Below are positions 8,721 to 16,926 of a stretch of 64,000 nt of DNA, in pieces. The stretch lies in NCBI GenBank assembly GCA_018266215.1, contig JAFEAV010000020.1, positions 21,500 to 85,499 on the forward strand. The letters are read 5' to 3'. The DNA is from Cyanobacteria bacterium SZAS LIN-3 (lineage in GTDB: Bacteria > Cyanobacteriota > Vampirovibrionia > Obscuribacterales > Obscuribacteraceae). The notes below the pieces were generated by a model. That model had not been told where the DNA came from, did not search any database, and saw nothing but the letters and a program-made list of their open reading frames with translations. Positions within the stretch are counted from its first letter, which is position 1. Every line of letters starts with the position of its first letter. A program made the translations under genes and the position numbers.

Positions 8721-8756
8721 AATTCGTTTGCCAAACGAACTATTTATTGCTAAACT
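8721..8756 (+). promoter_or_regulatory. Promoter with 21-bp palindromic operator (site 1)
   Basis: A near-perfect palindrome (AATTCGTTTG, C, CAAACGAACT; 8721-8741) overlaps a -35 box TTGCCA (8728-8733), followed after exactly 17 bases by TAAACT (8751-8756). The same arrangement recurs upstream of the ClC gene at 12224-12259. The layout implies a dimeric repressor that blocks RNA polymerase. The DNA pattern is seen directly; the regulator is unknown, though the ROK protein at 10237-11427 is a nearby candidate. Confidence 0.65.
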
Positions 8757-8782
8757 GCTAAACAGTCAGAATCAGGAAAGTC

Positions 8783-9406
8783 ATAAGGCGAAATAGAATT
8801 ATCGGGTTTAAACAATATTCGGCTCTTTTTTCCGTCGCTGCAGGCCTGTGTTCACTTGCATACCTGGAACGGTGCAGTTTTTGCACAGCACAAGCAACCC
8901 GGATTAGCGACAAAGGGGATTCGCTGGTAGTGTTCCATTCGCAAAAAGAAGTGTCAGAGAACACTCTCACCCAAGAAACGCTGAATTTTGGAATCGACCG
9001 GCTGGTAGCCTTTTTGAAATCCGGCAAGCCGCCTCTTCGAGTTTCAGCAGTAAAGGTATCGCCTTACAATTTCGTCATCCAAATGGAAGGAGGCGTCACG
9101 CTGGTAGGATGTCACAATAAGATCGCGCAGAAGGTAGTTGACGTATCTGTTTTTGGCAAAGGACCAGTGTTCAAAGTATGCGTGGATAGGGTCTCAAGAT
9201 TAGCAAGCAGCAACAATCAGGGGCTGGCTGATTTGTTCGCAATGCCTGATGCTATCGGAGCACCGTCCGGACAATTCCATGAAGAATTTGCAGAAAGAGA
9301 TGGTACAAGATACCATCTGCAAAAATTCGACAATATTTTTAGCTTTCACTGCTGTAACGCAAGGTCTGACGATCGAGCCATACATAAAGCTCAGCCATTA
9401 CCTTAA
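8783..9406 (+). CDS. Small putative secreted protein of unknown function, non-standard start
   Basis: The frame is open from a TAA at 8759 to the stop at 9406. Its beginning reads like an exported leader: a basic stretch RRNRIIGFKQ, then the hydrophobic YSALFSVAAGLCSLAYL, then a cleavage-like TAQA, and a mature part with VSPYNFVIQMEGGVTLVG. No ATG, GTG or TTG precedes the leader. AGGA at 8774-8777 is 5 bases before an ATA codon at 8783, so initiation there is possible; the first conventional start is GTG 8930, which would remove the leader. A well-formed promoter with a palindromic operator lies just upstream (8721-8756), pointing this way. I do not recognise the family. Start and function are uncertain. 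Confidence 0.45.
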   Translation: MRRNRIIGFKQYSALFSVAAGLCSLAYLERCSFCTAQATRISDKGDSLVVFHSQKEVSENTLTQETLNFGIDRLVAFLKSGKPPLRVSAVKVSPYNFVIQMEGGVTLVGCHNKIAQKVVDVSVFGKGPVFKVCVDRVSRLASSNNQGLADLFAMPDAIGAPSGQFHEEFAERDGTRYHLQKFDNIFSFHCCNARSDDRAIHKAQPLP

Positions 9407-9493
9407 AAGAACAATTCATTGACCAGGCGAGTATAATCCAGGCGGGATTATTCACTTATGCTAAGTCGCCCCCAGTAGGACTCGCGCAGGAAG

Positions 9494-10279
9494 ATGACAC
9501 AACTAACCGGCATCCTTCTAACTTTTGCCATTATCATCGCATCATTATTCGGACTTGCTTTTGCTCGGCAATGGTTTAGAGCGAAAAGTGTTGAAAACCA
9601 ACATGACATTGCCGATCCTTATTCCCAGCTGATTGCCACTATGTTTGCAGTCTTGATTGGCTTCATGATAGCGGACGCCATGCAGAGATTCGGGAATGCC
9701 CGCGAAACCGTTCAGAAAGAAGCCTCTTCACTTGGGAACATCTATCGCCTGGCAGCAGGTCTACCCGATTCTAAATGCGCAAGAGTTCGCACATTATGCA
9801 AAAACTACGCAACTGGAGTTATTCACGATGAATGGCCTAAGATGGCCCAAAATTCATATAGCCCAGAAGTGTTCGAATTATACAGACAGCTCTGGATTGA
9901 ATGCACCAGATATAAGCCGGTAACGCAAAGCCAATCCAACGCGCAACAGTGCATGCTATCAGCTATGCAATCACTGGGCGACAACAGGCGACAGAGGGTT
10001 GAAGCACTCCACTCCGGACTACCAATTCAGTTATGGGTGGTGCTAGGTATTGGAGGTCTGGCAACTATCATCTTTACATATTTCTTCGGCGCCAAGAATT
10101 TCAAAATTCAAATGGTAATGGTAGGCATAGTCAGCCTGGTAATCTGCCTCAATCTGTTCCTGCTCGCAACTTATAACGACCCATTTTCCGGCGATATCAC
10201 GGTGACACCAGCGGCATTCCAGACACAACTGCAAACTTATGAAATGGATAAATTAGACGCTGGTGAAGATACAAGATGA
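9494..10279 (+). CDS. DUF4239-type membrane protein
   Basis: A 261-residue membrane protein with predicted membrane segments near residues 5-24 and 47-65 and two more near 178-225, the layout of the DUF4239 (bestrophin-like) family. The soluble loop carries DEWPKM and a conserved MQSLGDNRRQR segment, both echoed in a second copy at 29690-30532. The function of the family is not established; a channel-like or stress role has been proposed from its fold, and I do not assign one. The ATG follows GCAGGAAG very closely. The 3' end overlaps the convergent ROK gene by 43 bases, so the two messages are antisense at their ends. Confidence 0.8.
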   Translation: MTQLTGILLTFAIIIASLFGLAFARQWFRAKSVENQHDIADPYSQLIATMFAVLIGFMIADAMQRFGNARETVQKEASSLGNIYRLAAGLPDSKCARVRTLCKNYATGVIHDEWPKMAQNSYSPEVFELYRQLWIECTRYKPVTQSQSNAQQCMLSAMQSLGDNRRQRVEALHSGLPIQLWVVLGIGGLATIIFTYFFGAKNFKIQMVMVGIVSLVICLNLFLLATYNDPFSGDITVTPAAFQTQLQTYEMDKLDAGEDTR

Positions 10280-11427
10280 CCTAAAAAATCGTCTTGCAGG
10301 AGTACAGCAAGACTCGCTCCAATTGCTTCAATATGATTTTGCGAGTCGTCAAAAATCAAGTTGCAACTGCGAAGACTCTCAGCTACAGCATATTTTTCAA
10401 TTGCTTCATGTAATGGAGTCAGTAGCATATTGCCCGCCGCAATCAGGCGCCCAGTGACGATAACATCCGGCGGCGCGAGTACGTTAATGCAGCTCGCGAT
10501 GCCGAAGCCCACTGCACGTCCGGCCTCGCTAAGGACTTTCTGGCACTTTTTGTCACCGCGCAAGGCCGCTGAGATAACTTCCTCAATATCCTGGACGGCA
10601 GTCCCTTGCTGCCGACACAGCGAAATAACAGCATCTACGGAAGCGACAGCATTTATACACCCACGCCTGCCGCACCTACATCGTTCGTCAAGCCCTGGAA
10701 CACTCACATGTCCCAGTTCTCCGGCGCGGCCCTGAGCGCCCTTAAGTTGCTTATGGTCAATAATAAGCGTTGAACGGACTTCGTGTCCCAATCTAATCAC
10801 GAGCGCTTCCTCACTATCGCGAGCAGCTCCCGTACGACTTTCCGCCAGTGCAGCCATATTAGTATTTGAGTCGACTACAACGGGACAATTACATTCTCTG
10901 GCGAGCTTCGTACGAAACAATTCATAGTCTAGATTTTCGCCAGACTCAGTCACAACATAGCCGGAAGACAACGGCCCAGGCGCCGCCAGACCGATACCGC
11001 AAACACTAGTCCAGTCGATCTTCTTCTCAATGAGCAGCCTCTGCAATTCCGACAACAGCGTTGACGCGCTGTATTGAAGGGAGCTCCGACGAGCATGTTT
11101 TTTGGTCCGAACGGCCAGGACCGTGGCGTCGAGATCGCAAATGACGAACTCTGTGCGACTATGATCAAGACTAATGCCGGCGACAATACGCGACGAGGGA
11201 TTAAAGATCAAACCAACAGGTCGACGGCCCCGAAATGACTCTCTAGAGCCAATCTCCTGCAAGATTGTCGACTCCACTAATTCATCGACGATGACTGAAA
11301 CCGTAGACTTTGCGAGATCACAGCAGCGAGATACCTCGGCGCGGCTCAAACCAGGCTGCTGACGCACCGCCTGCAGGATCCTAACAACATTGCGCGACCG
11401 CATTTCTAGAAAACTTGGACTGGCCAT
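10237..11427 (-). CDS. ROK-family transcriptional regulator
   Basis: A 396-residue protein with an N-terminal winged helix-turn-helix (about residues 8-65; LSRAEVSRCCDLAKSTVSV) joined to a ROK sugar-kinase-like domain. The zinc motif is visible as RCRCGRRGCINAV, and GHVSVPG plus a glycine-rich phosphate loop (VTGRLIAAG) follow. This is the layout of NagC/XylR-type repressors, which bind DNA as dimers and respond to sugars or sugar phosphates. Its own promoter is TTGAAC-17-TATAAT at 11455-11483. It lies between two genes whose promoters carry the same palindrome (8721 and 12224), so it is a candidate for their repressor. That link is inference. Confidence 0.88.
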   Translation of the reverse strand: MASPSFLEMRSRNVVRILQAVRQQPGLSRAEVSRCCDLAKSTVSVIVDELVESTILQEIGSRESFRGRRPVGLIFNPSSRIVAGISLDHSRTEFVICDLDATVLAVRTKKHARRSSLQYSASTLLSELQRLLIEKKIDWTSVCGIGLAAPGPLSSGYVVTESGENLDYELFRTKLARECNCPVVVDSNTNMAALAESRTGAARDSEEALVIRLGHEVRSTLIIDHKQLKGAQGRAGELGHVSVPGLDERCRCGRRGCINAVASVDAVISLCRQQGTAVQDIEEVISAALRGDKKCQKVLSEAGRAVGFGIASCINVLAPPDVIVTGRLIAAGNMLLTPLHEAIEKYAVAESLRSCNLIFDDSQNHIEAIGASLAVLLQDDFLGHLVSSPASNLSIS

Positions 11428-11454
11428 ACATCAAAGATCCTTCTGCCGAACTCT

Positions 11455-11483
11455 ATTATAGGATTTCGAAGCATCCAGTTCAA
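11455..11483 (-). promoter_or_regulatory. Sigma70-type promoter of the ROK gene
   Basis: On the minus strand TTGAAC (11483-11478), a 17-base spacer and a perfect TATAAT (11460-11455) lie 28 bases before the ATG, with AAGGAT as a ribosome site. Confidence 0.65.
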
Positions 11484-11633
11484 CGCATTCGAAACCAGGA
11501 CTGGGCGCACCAGCCCACAATCGCTTGACAGGATCGTCGTAGATAGACTTCGCAGCCCTGGAAAACAGGGAATCAAACAAACTTTGCCACCAACGCCTTG
11601 CCTGCCCGGCTATTCAGTTCCCTGAGTTTTTCA

Positions 11634-12140
11634 CTAACGACTCCAGGCCGGAAGCCGGCAGCCAGTGATCTTGTCCCAAGAAACAACAATACTCAGCCTT
11701 GCCTGCCGCGACCGTGATTGCACAAGCATAGCCGTTCTACGAGCCCTATGTGATACATAGGGATTTGGATCCATGGCAAGCTCAAGTATAAGGTGTTTTG
11801 GAAGATAACTTGTTGATGCGAGCCACAACCGTACATCGGAACTGTCATCGTAGATCATACGAGACAACACCAGGTATGGTGTCGCAGTATTCAGACCAAC
11901 CGCGATTCGCACTTGAGGGTCTCTGTCTTGGGCCATCTTCGCCAAAATATTAGTTGGGGTCCTTACATTTTCGGCGACTCTCCGACGAACGGCACCAATC
12001 TCAGAGCAAGCGAAAAATTTCAAATCTTCTTCAGCAATCTCAGGAAAATCGGCAGCAAGATAGTCGGTGTGAATCAGGCGCCCTGAATTCATGACATAAC
12101 CTCCATCGTACTCGTCCTGACATTTTTGCTTTAGATTCAT
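11634..12140 (-). CDS. LRV/HEAT-like helical repeat protein
   Basis: A 168-residue protein made mostly of about 24-residue repeats with the pattern VRRRVAENVRTPTNILAKMA, then VRIAVGLNTATPYLVLSRM, then VRLWLASTSYLPKHLILEL. This spacing resembles the leucine-rich repeat variant (LRV) family, an alpha/3-10 helical solenoid used for protein contacts. No catalytic motif is seen. The start is uncertain: the ATG at 12140 lacks a clear ribosome site, and a second ATG 16 codons in follows GGAGG at very short spacing. It is divergent from the ClC gene, with the palindromic promoter in between. The C-terminal 30 residues are not repeat-like. Confidence 0.65.
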   Translation of the reverse strand: MNLKQKCQDEYDGGYVMNSGRLIHTDYLAADFPEIAEEDLKFFACSEIGAVRRRVAENVRTPTNILAKMAQDRDPQVRIAVGLNTATPYLVLSRMIYDDSSDVRLWLASTSYLPKHLILELAMDPNPYVSHRARRTAMLVQSRSRQARLSIVVSWDKITGCRLPAWSR

Positions 12141-12223
12141 AAGTCGAGATCCGCCACAATCGCCACTCCTCGGGAAAGTACTGATACAGCCTCATGCCAA
12201 CTAAATGTAGTTTACCTCTCGTT

Positions 12224-12259
12224 AGTTTGTTTGTCAAACGAACTAATAAAAGGTACAAT
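12224..12259 (+). promoter_or_regulatory. Promoter with 21-bp palindromic operator (site 2)
   Basis: A palindrome (AGTTTGTTTG, T, CAAACGAACT; 12224-12244, one G-T mismatch) contains the -35 box TTGTCA (12231-12236); TACAAT (12254-12259) follows after 17 bases. It is the twin of the site at 8721-8756 and drives the ClC gene. Both sites fit the consensus AGTTCGTTTGNCAAACGAACT. Confidence 0.7.
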
Positions 12260-12323
12260 CCAGCAGAAGCAATCAAACAGACTTTGATACCCAGACGAAA
12301 TCCGAGGAGAGTTTGCGAAGCCG

Positions 12324-14012
12324 GTGAGATCAAATCAACAGAACTACATACCGATCTTAGAATCATGCGTCATCGGGTTAGTGGCTGGCCTATCAGCCGT
12401 ACTATTGAGTGCGGGCGTGAGCTGGCTGGGCACCCTGAGATTACACCTGTCGGATATCTGGCCCCATTGCTATGTCCTGCCGCTCTTCGGCTTGATTGGT
12501 GGTCTTATCGCCGGCCTGCTTGTAGACAGGATCGCACCTGAGGCTTCAGGCAGTGGGATTCCGCAAGTCAGGGCCAGGCTTGACCGGATTGTTATGGCGC
12601 TTGACCTTCGAGTCGCTCTGGTCAAACTGCTGGGGGGTACAATGGCGCTCGGCGCAGGCTTTTTTATGGGAAGAGAAGGCCCAACAGTGCAGCTTGGCGC
12701 AGCTCTCGCGGCACCTCTTGCCCACCTTTTGCCAACAACGAACGAACATAAAAGACAACTGATCGCAGCGGGGGCTGGAGCCGGTCTGACCGCCGCATTC
12801 AATGCTCCCCTCGCTGGTGTGACCTTTGTTCTAGAGGAATTACTAAAGGAAGTTAAACCGGCAACAGTTCTCATTGTCATTGTTGCCTGTTCTGTCTCAA
12901 GTTTCGTAGTCAACACATTATGGCCCCCGCACTTACACGCCACTGCCTCTGCCCTCAATTCAGTAATTTCTTTCGCTCCTCGCGACGTGCCATTTTATCT
13001 GCTTCTTGGTCTGGTGGCTGGTGGGGCCGGTGCCATCTTCAACCGAACGATTCTAGTGGCTTTGAGGTTCAATCGCGATGTGCTTCAAATCCCCGTAACG
13101 GCCAGAATTGCGATAGCCGGACTTGCATCGGGAAGCCTGATGTCGCTACTCCCAGAACACTTCCACAACTATGCAGGCATGCGGGCTCTCATTATTGCCG
13201 GTGAAACAGATTGGCAAATGGTCCTGCTAGCTCTGTTTGCCTTCTTTGCCCTGACTCTGGTGGCGTATGGCTCGGGAGCACCGGGAGGGCTGTTTGCTCC
13301 GTCTCTGGCGCTTGGAGCTGCTATCGGATATCTAATAGGCATGGTCGAGCAGCTGGTTACAGGCACAAGCTCTAATGCAGCCTTTGCCTTAGTGGGAATG
13401 GGCGCATTTTTCAGTGCAGTTGCTCGTACACCACTCACAGCAATAGTGATAACCTTTGAATTGACGACCAACTTCACCCTATTGACGCCGTTAATGTTTG
13501 CTTGCATGATCAGCTCAGCTACGGCTGAATTTATCTTCTCCGGTGGACTGTACGACCACTTAATGCGATGGAATGGGATTCACCTCAGAGGGCCAAAATC
13601 AAGCGAGAATCTACTGCAACTCAAAGCACGTGACATTATGAATCATGACTTTAGTGCAGTTGCAGGCAGTGTCTCGGTGAGAGAACTTCTTCCCCTCATA
13701 AATAAGTCGGCGCAACGTGGTTTTGTAGTTGTTGACCAGGGCAAACTAATTGGTGTCGTTACTCAAAGTGATCTTTCCTCTCTAATTGGTTCCGACGCAG
13801 CCGAAACGGCAACCGTCTCAGCCATAATGACACCACATCCAGTAGCAATCAATGTACACGATACTCTCGACGATATTCTTTTTCTTTTCAGCCAATTCAA
13901 ATTCACCTGGCTGCCGGTAACACACCACGACACTGTAATGGGTGTGATTCGTCAGAGTGACGTGCTGCAAGCACTTTTTGAAGCAGAATCCAGCTCGAAT
14001 GAAGACAAGTAA
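12324..14012 (+). CDS. ClC-family chloride transporter with C-terminal CBS pair
   Basis: A 562-residue membrane protein that moves chloride, probably in exchange for protons. ClC signatures are all visible: GSGIPQ near residue 75, GREGPTVQ near 117-124 with the gating glutamate, the proton-glutamate region FNAPLAGVTFVLEEL with its EE pair near 171-172, GGLFAPSLALG, and a tyrosine in GGLYDHLMRW equivalent to the inner-gate tyrosine. Keeping both glutamates argues for an H+/Cl- antiporter rather than a channel. Residues from about 435 to the end form two CBS domains (ARDIMNHDFSAV and VSAIMTPHPVAI), which usually bind adenine nucleotides. The start is GTG, with GAGGAG about 15 bases upstream. 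The promoter carries a palindromic operator, so expression is probably inducible. Confidence 0.93.
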   Translation: MRSNQQNYIPILESCVIGLVAGLSAVLLSAGVSWLGTLRLHLSDIWPHCYVLPLFGLIGGLIAGLLVDRIAPEASGSGIPQVRARLDRIVMALDLRVALVKLLGGTMALGAGFFMGREGPTVQLGAALAAPLAHLLPTTNEHKRQLIAAGAGAGLTAAFNAPLAGVTFVLEELLKEVKPATVLIVIVACSVSSFVVNTLWPPHLHATASALNSVISFAPRDVPFYLLLGLVAGGAGAIFNRTILVALRFNRDVLQIPVTARIAIAGLASGSLMSLLPEHFHNYAGMRALIIAGETDWQMVLLALFAFFALTLVAYGSGAPGGLFAPSLALGAAIGYLIGMVEQLVTGTSSNAAFALVGMGAFFSAVARTPLTAIVITFELTTNFTLLTPLMFACMISSATAEFIFSGGLYDHLMRWNGIHLRGPKSSENLLQLKARDIMNHDFSAVAGSVSVRELLPLINKSAQRGFVVVDQGKLIGVVTQSDLSSLIGSDAAETATVSAIMTPHPVAINVHDTLDDILFLFSQFKFTWLPVTHHDTVMGVIRQSDVLQALFEAESSSNEDK

Positions 14013-14066
14013 AAGACGAATAAGCGGGACGCAGCCAACCCTGTACACAACTGACTATCAATGATC

Positions 14067-15233
14067 TCATTTTTGGTCTGGCCCGGGCGGCGAGCTGTCA
14101 CTGGATGTACTACTCGTGGTTGAGGTAGATGCTGAATTTTGAACCGTCGGTTCTAATTCAAGTTTCTCCCCACTCCCGTCAAGTTCCGGCTGAACAAGAG
14201 TGTGCTCCATACCCGGAGACTCTAGCATGGGAGAAACGATCTTAGTTTCGCCCTCCGGTGACAATTCCAAAGCGGTAATCTCACGTGCCGGAATGATTCG
14301 CAGACGAAAGTCTATCGCAGCGCCAATATCTTTAGCCAATAGATCCTGCACCAACTTCACCTGATGAGGTGTAATCGGCTCATCTGAACCCACCACAGTT
14401 GCATGAACGCTCATCGTCTTCTTGAACCGCAGAACCTTAAGCTCCCGCAATTGCACACCACGAAAGGTCATAGTCTTTTCCTTCAAAATGGAACGGATCC
14501 TGGCACTAATAACGTTCTCCAGAACAAGCTCGCGCATGCTGAACCCCAGCGGAAGAATGAGCACAATCATACAAGCGGCAGAAATCAACAGTCCCCGGCG
14601 CGCTAACGCGAGCGGACTGTAGCCTTTCAGCAAAAACACCAGGGCCCCCGCAATCGTAATACCAACCAGATTAGTGGCATAAAGGAGGCCTGCCCCGGCA
14701 GCTATACTCATGGAATTGAAGGCCAGACCAATACCGACGACACTCAAAGGTGGTACTAGCGCAACTGCTATAGCAACACCAGCCATAGTGTTCGAGAGCT
14801 TCTCATCTGTCTGGCAATACGCTCCAATCGCTCCGGCAGCAAGGGCCACTCCCAGATCCAGCAGCGTAGGATGAGTCCTCCCAACAATTTCGGGTGTAAG
14901 CTCCAGCGACCTGAGACAAATGGCCATAGCCGCCGCCACTATGACTCCCAGAGCAGTGCCAACCAGCAGTGTCACGACGGCTTGTAACAGCAGCCTGGTG
15001 TCGGCAGTGATTGTCGCAAGGGAGAGACAAGCAAGGGGCCGCATCAAAGGTGCGATGATCATTGCACCGATAATTACCGCCGGACTGTTCTGGAAAAGGC
15101 CCAACGTTGCTATGACCGTAGCTCCTGCAAGAAAGGCCAAAAAATCGCTCGAAACCTTGCCATTTACCTCCAGACGATCATGCAACGCCTTCAGCCTGAC
15201 ATCTCCAACGTGGTGCAACCCAATAGGGGACAT
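14067..15233 (-). CDS. DUF389 membrane protein
   Basis: A 388-residue membrane protein of the DUF389 family. The hallmark start of the domain, FLAFLAGATVIATLGLFQNS, is followed by AVIIGAMIIAPLMRPL, several glycine-rich membrane segments (to about residue 235), and a soluble C-terminal domain. The last 60 residues are a low-complexity Ser/Thr/Pro tail. Function of the family is not firmly known. An AGAAGGT ribosome site sits 5 bases before the ATG. It is convergent with the ClC gene. A CAGCCAG/CTGGCTG inverted repeat (15301-15342) lies upstream and may be part of its control region. Confidence 0.85.
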   Translation of the reverse strand: MSPIGLHHVGDVRLKALHDRLEVNGKVSSDFLAFLAGATVIATLGLFQNSPAVIIGAMIIAPLMRPLACLSLATITADTRLLLQAVVTLLVGTALGVIVAAAMAICLRSLELTPEIVGRTHPTLLDLGVALAAGAIGAYCQTDEKLSNTMAGVAIAVALVPPLSVVGIGLAFNSMSIAAGAGLLYATNLVGITIAGALVFLLKGYSPLALARRGLLISAACMIVLILPLGFSMRELVLENVISARIRSILKEKTMTFRGVQLRELKVLRFKKTMSVHATVVGSDEPITPHQVKLVQDLLAKDIGAAIDFRLRIIPAREITALELSPEGETKIVSPMLESPGMEHTLVQPELDGSGEKLELEPTVQNSASTSTTSSTSSDSSPPGPDQK

Positions 15234-15300
15234 TTTCTACCTTCTGTTTTATCAATGCGGTCCGTAGAGAAACTCATGCGATGACAATCTTAAATCCTTA

Positions 15301-15342
15301 CAGCCAGACTAGTTCGGTAACTCACAAAACGAAAACTGGCTG
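15301..15342. repeat. Inverted repeat upstream of the DUF389 gene
   Basis: CAGCCAG (15301-15307) and CTGGCTG (15336-15342) form a 7-bp inverted repeat, with AGTTCG and CGAAAACT partly continuing the symmetry inside. It lies about 70 bases before the DUF389 start. It could be an operator or chance, and it does not match the palindromes at 8721 and 12224. Confidence 0.3.
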
Positions 15343-15479
15343 GATTCTATGCGCACGAGATTAATTATAGTGGTTAATCTATACATGCTTGCAAAACTTA
15401 CAGCGATCATCCCTGAGGATGGTGCCAGACCATAAGTGCCTTGCAATAATTGAGAGACAAGCCTCAGAGGTCATCGTTT

Positions 15480-15788
15480 ATGATTGAAGGTACACTTCAG
15501 ATAAATCTCGATCCGCCGTATATTGCTTTTTCAGAACTCCCTAAGGAATCGCTGGACCCAGCGGCCAAGATGACGATCGTAAGACCTTCCTCTGTTGAGG
15601 AGATTCGAGAGTTGTTACTTGAGCTCGGCGCAATCACACCGGACCAGGCATGGCCCCCGCGCGAATGCATCCTTCGATTTCCCGTTACGCTCTCTAAGGC
15701 TAATCTGAGGCGATTCAACCTTCTCCAGTTACATGCACTGGAAACCTCAGTTCCGGGTGATGAACCACCGCTGCGACTGATCAGCTAA
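15480..15788 (+). CDS. Small conserved-looking protein of unknown function
   Basis: A 102-residue soluble protein beginning MIEGTLQINLDPPYIAF. I chose the ATG at 15480 because AGAGG lies 10 bases before it; a TTG at 15450 would add ten residues. The sequence has a mixed alpha/beta character (VRPSSVEEIRELLLELG, then CILRFPVTLSKANLRRF) with no signal peptide and no recognisable catalytic motif. It stands alone between the divergent DUF389 gene and the next plus-strand gene, over 200 bases from each. I do not recognise the family. Confidence 0.55.
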   Translation: MIEGTLQINLDPPYIAFSELPKESLDPAAKMTIVRPSSVEEIRELLLELGAITPDQAWPPRECILRFPVTLSKANLRRFNLLQLHALETSVPGDEPPLRLIS

Positions 15789-15997
15789 GCCTGATTGGGG
15801 ATAGCAGCATCATCCCTCTGGTCGAGTAAAAATTACTCCCAAATCGCGATGTCGTTCTGCCGCAAAAGTGGCAGAGTATAAGTACAACGCAGGTTCTCCA
15901 GAGAGAAAGATCAGGGATGATTTTTACCGTGAGCGGCACCGGTCCTGCGAACACTTATTGATGCTAAACTTGAACCGTTGATTTTGGGAACACTTAA

Positions 15998-16855
15998 ATG
16001 GCAACGGTAAAGCATTCATGGGTCTGTCTCAGGACAGCGCTGACCGCCTTAAGCCTGATTTCTTTCGGATCTGCCTTTTGCCCGGGAGCGCTGAGCGCGG
16101 AAAACAACGCCTCCGGCAGTTCGCTCCCCGCCATCAAAAAGGGCGTTTTTGCCCTGACGCAGGCTTTACCGGAGCAGTCGGCGCCCCTGTCGCTTGCCGA
16201 GTGGGAAGTTATCGACGGTAAGATCAACAACCTGCTTGATCCGGTCAAAAATCCCGACGAACTGGCTAATATCGCCATCTGGTGTGAATTTATCAGAGAC
16301 GGCGAAGCGCCTGCCACCTCCGACAGGAAGTTCATATTTCTGCATACCCGCGACGCTTGCGTAGCGGACATCGCAAGACTTAGAAGCCCGGCATCCAAGC
16401 CTGCCTTGCAAAAAGTGGCACGCAACATCTATATCCCCAAGGGAAATGCCTCCCTGATAAACAACGCCGCCAAACAGCTGGGCTATTTCCAGCTCCAGAA
16501 CGAATGCCGGACTGATTGGGTCTTTCGCAGTCCGAAAAGCATCAGTAAATTGCCGCTCGATGAAAAAACAATTGAATTTCGCAAAGCCTTGATTGAAAAT
16601 TTCTGGCGCTCCTGGGAAGCGCAATGGCCACATCGAAGGTCCAACACGGCCAGGGTGGTGGTGCAATTGCATATTGGGAAGAATGCCGCCATTCAAGCGA
16701 TGGCCATCGACAGTATGGAACACGCACCGAAAACACCCTGGGCTACTGAGGCCAACGTCACCAGTTGCGTAAAGAAAGCAATCAACCAGTGGAAAATTCC
16801 ACCGCTACCCAACGGCGTAAAACTGATCGATATGGGCATTGTACTGAGTCTGTAA
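15998..16855 (+). CDS. Putative exported protein of unknown function
   Basis: A 285-residue protein with an N-terminal leader (CLRTALTALSLISFGSAF, cleavage near ALSAEN), so probably periplasmic or surface-located. The last 75 residues (ARVVVQLHIGKNAAIQAMA to PPLPNGVKLIDMGIVLSL) resemble the C-terminal beta domain of TonB/TolA-like proteins, with the typical conserved Lys-Trp-Pro-Pro spacing in INQWKIPPLP. The central part is unrecognised. The domain call is by eye and weak. A long hairpin follows directly (16867-16917), separating it from the convergent giant gene. Confidence 0.6.
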   Translation: MATVKHSWVCLRTALTALSLISFGSAFCPGALSAENNASGSSLPAIKKGVFALTQALPEQSAPLSLAEWEVIDGKINNLLDPVKNPDELANIAIWCEFIRDGEAPATSDRKFIFLHTRDACVADIARLRSPASKPALQKVARNIYIPKGNASLINNAAKQLGYFQLQNECRTDWVFRSPKSISKLPLDEKTIEFRKALIENFWRSWEAQWPHRRSNTARVVVQLHIGKNAAIQAMAIDSMEHAPKTPWATEANVTSCVKKAINQWKIPPLPNGVKLIDMGIVLSL

Positions 16856-16866
16856 ACAAACAAAAA

Positions 16867-16917
16867 ACTGGACCCATCACTCGAATACCTGCACAGTAAC
16901 TCGAGAATGGGTCCAGT
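16867..16917 (-). terminator. Terminator between convergent genes, oriented for the giant minus-strand gene
   Basis: ACTGGACCCAT and ATGGGTCCAGT form an 11-bp perfect stem, extended inside by CTCGA/TCGAG. On the minus strand it is followed by TTTTTTGTTTGTTT, so it terminates the 16927-22434 transcript. On the plus strand only CTTCCCT follows. Confidence 0.85.
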
Positions 16918-16926
16918 CTTCCCTAC

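Noticed and set aside
8758..9027. Minus-strand 89-codon frame over the start of the secreted protein
   Set aside because: It lies opposite a frame with promoter, leader and continuous coding character, and lacks a ribosome site.
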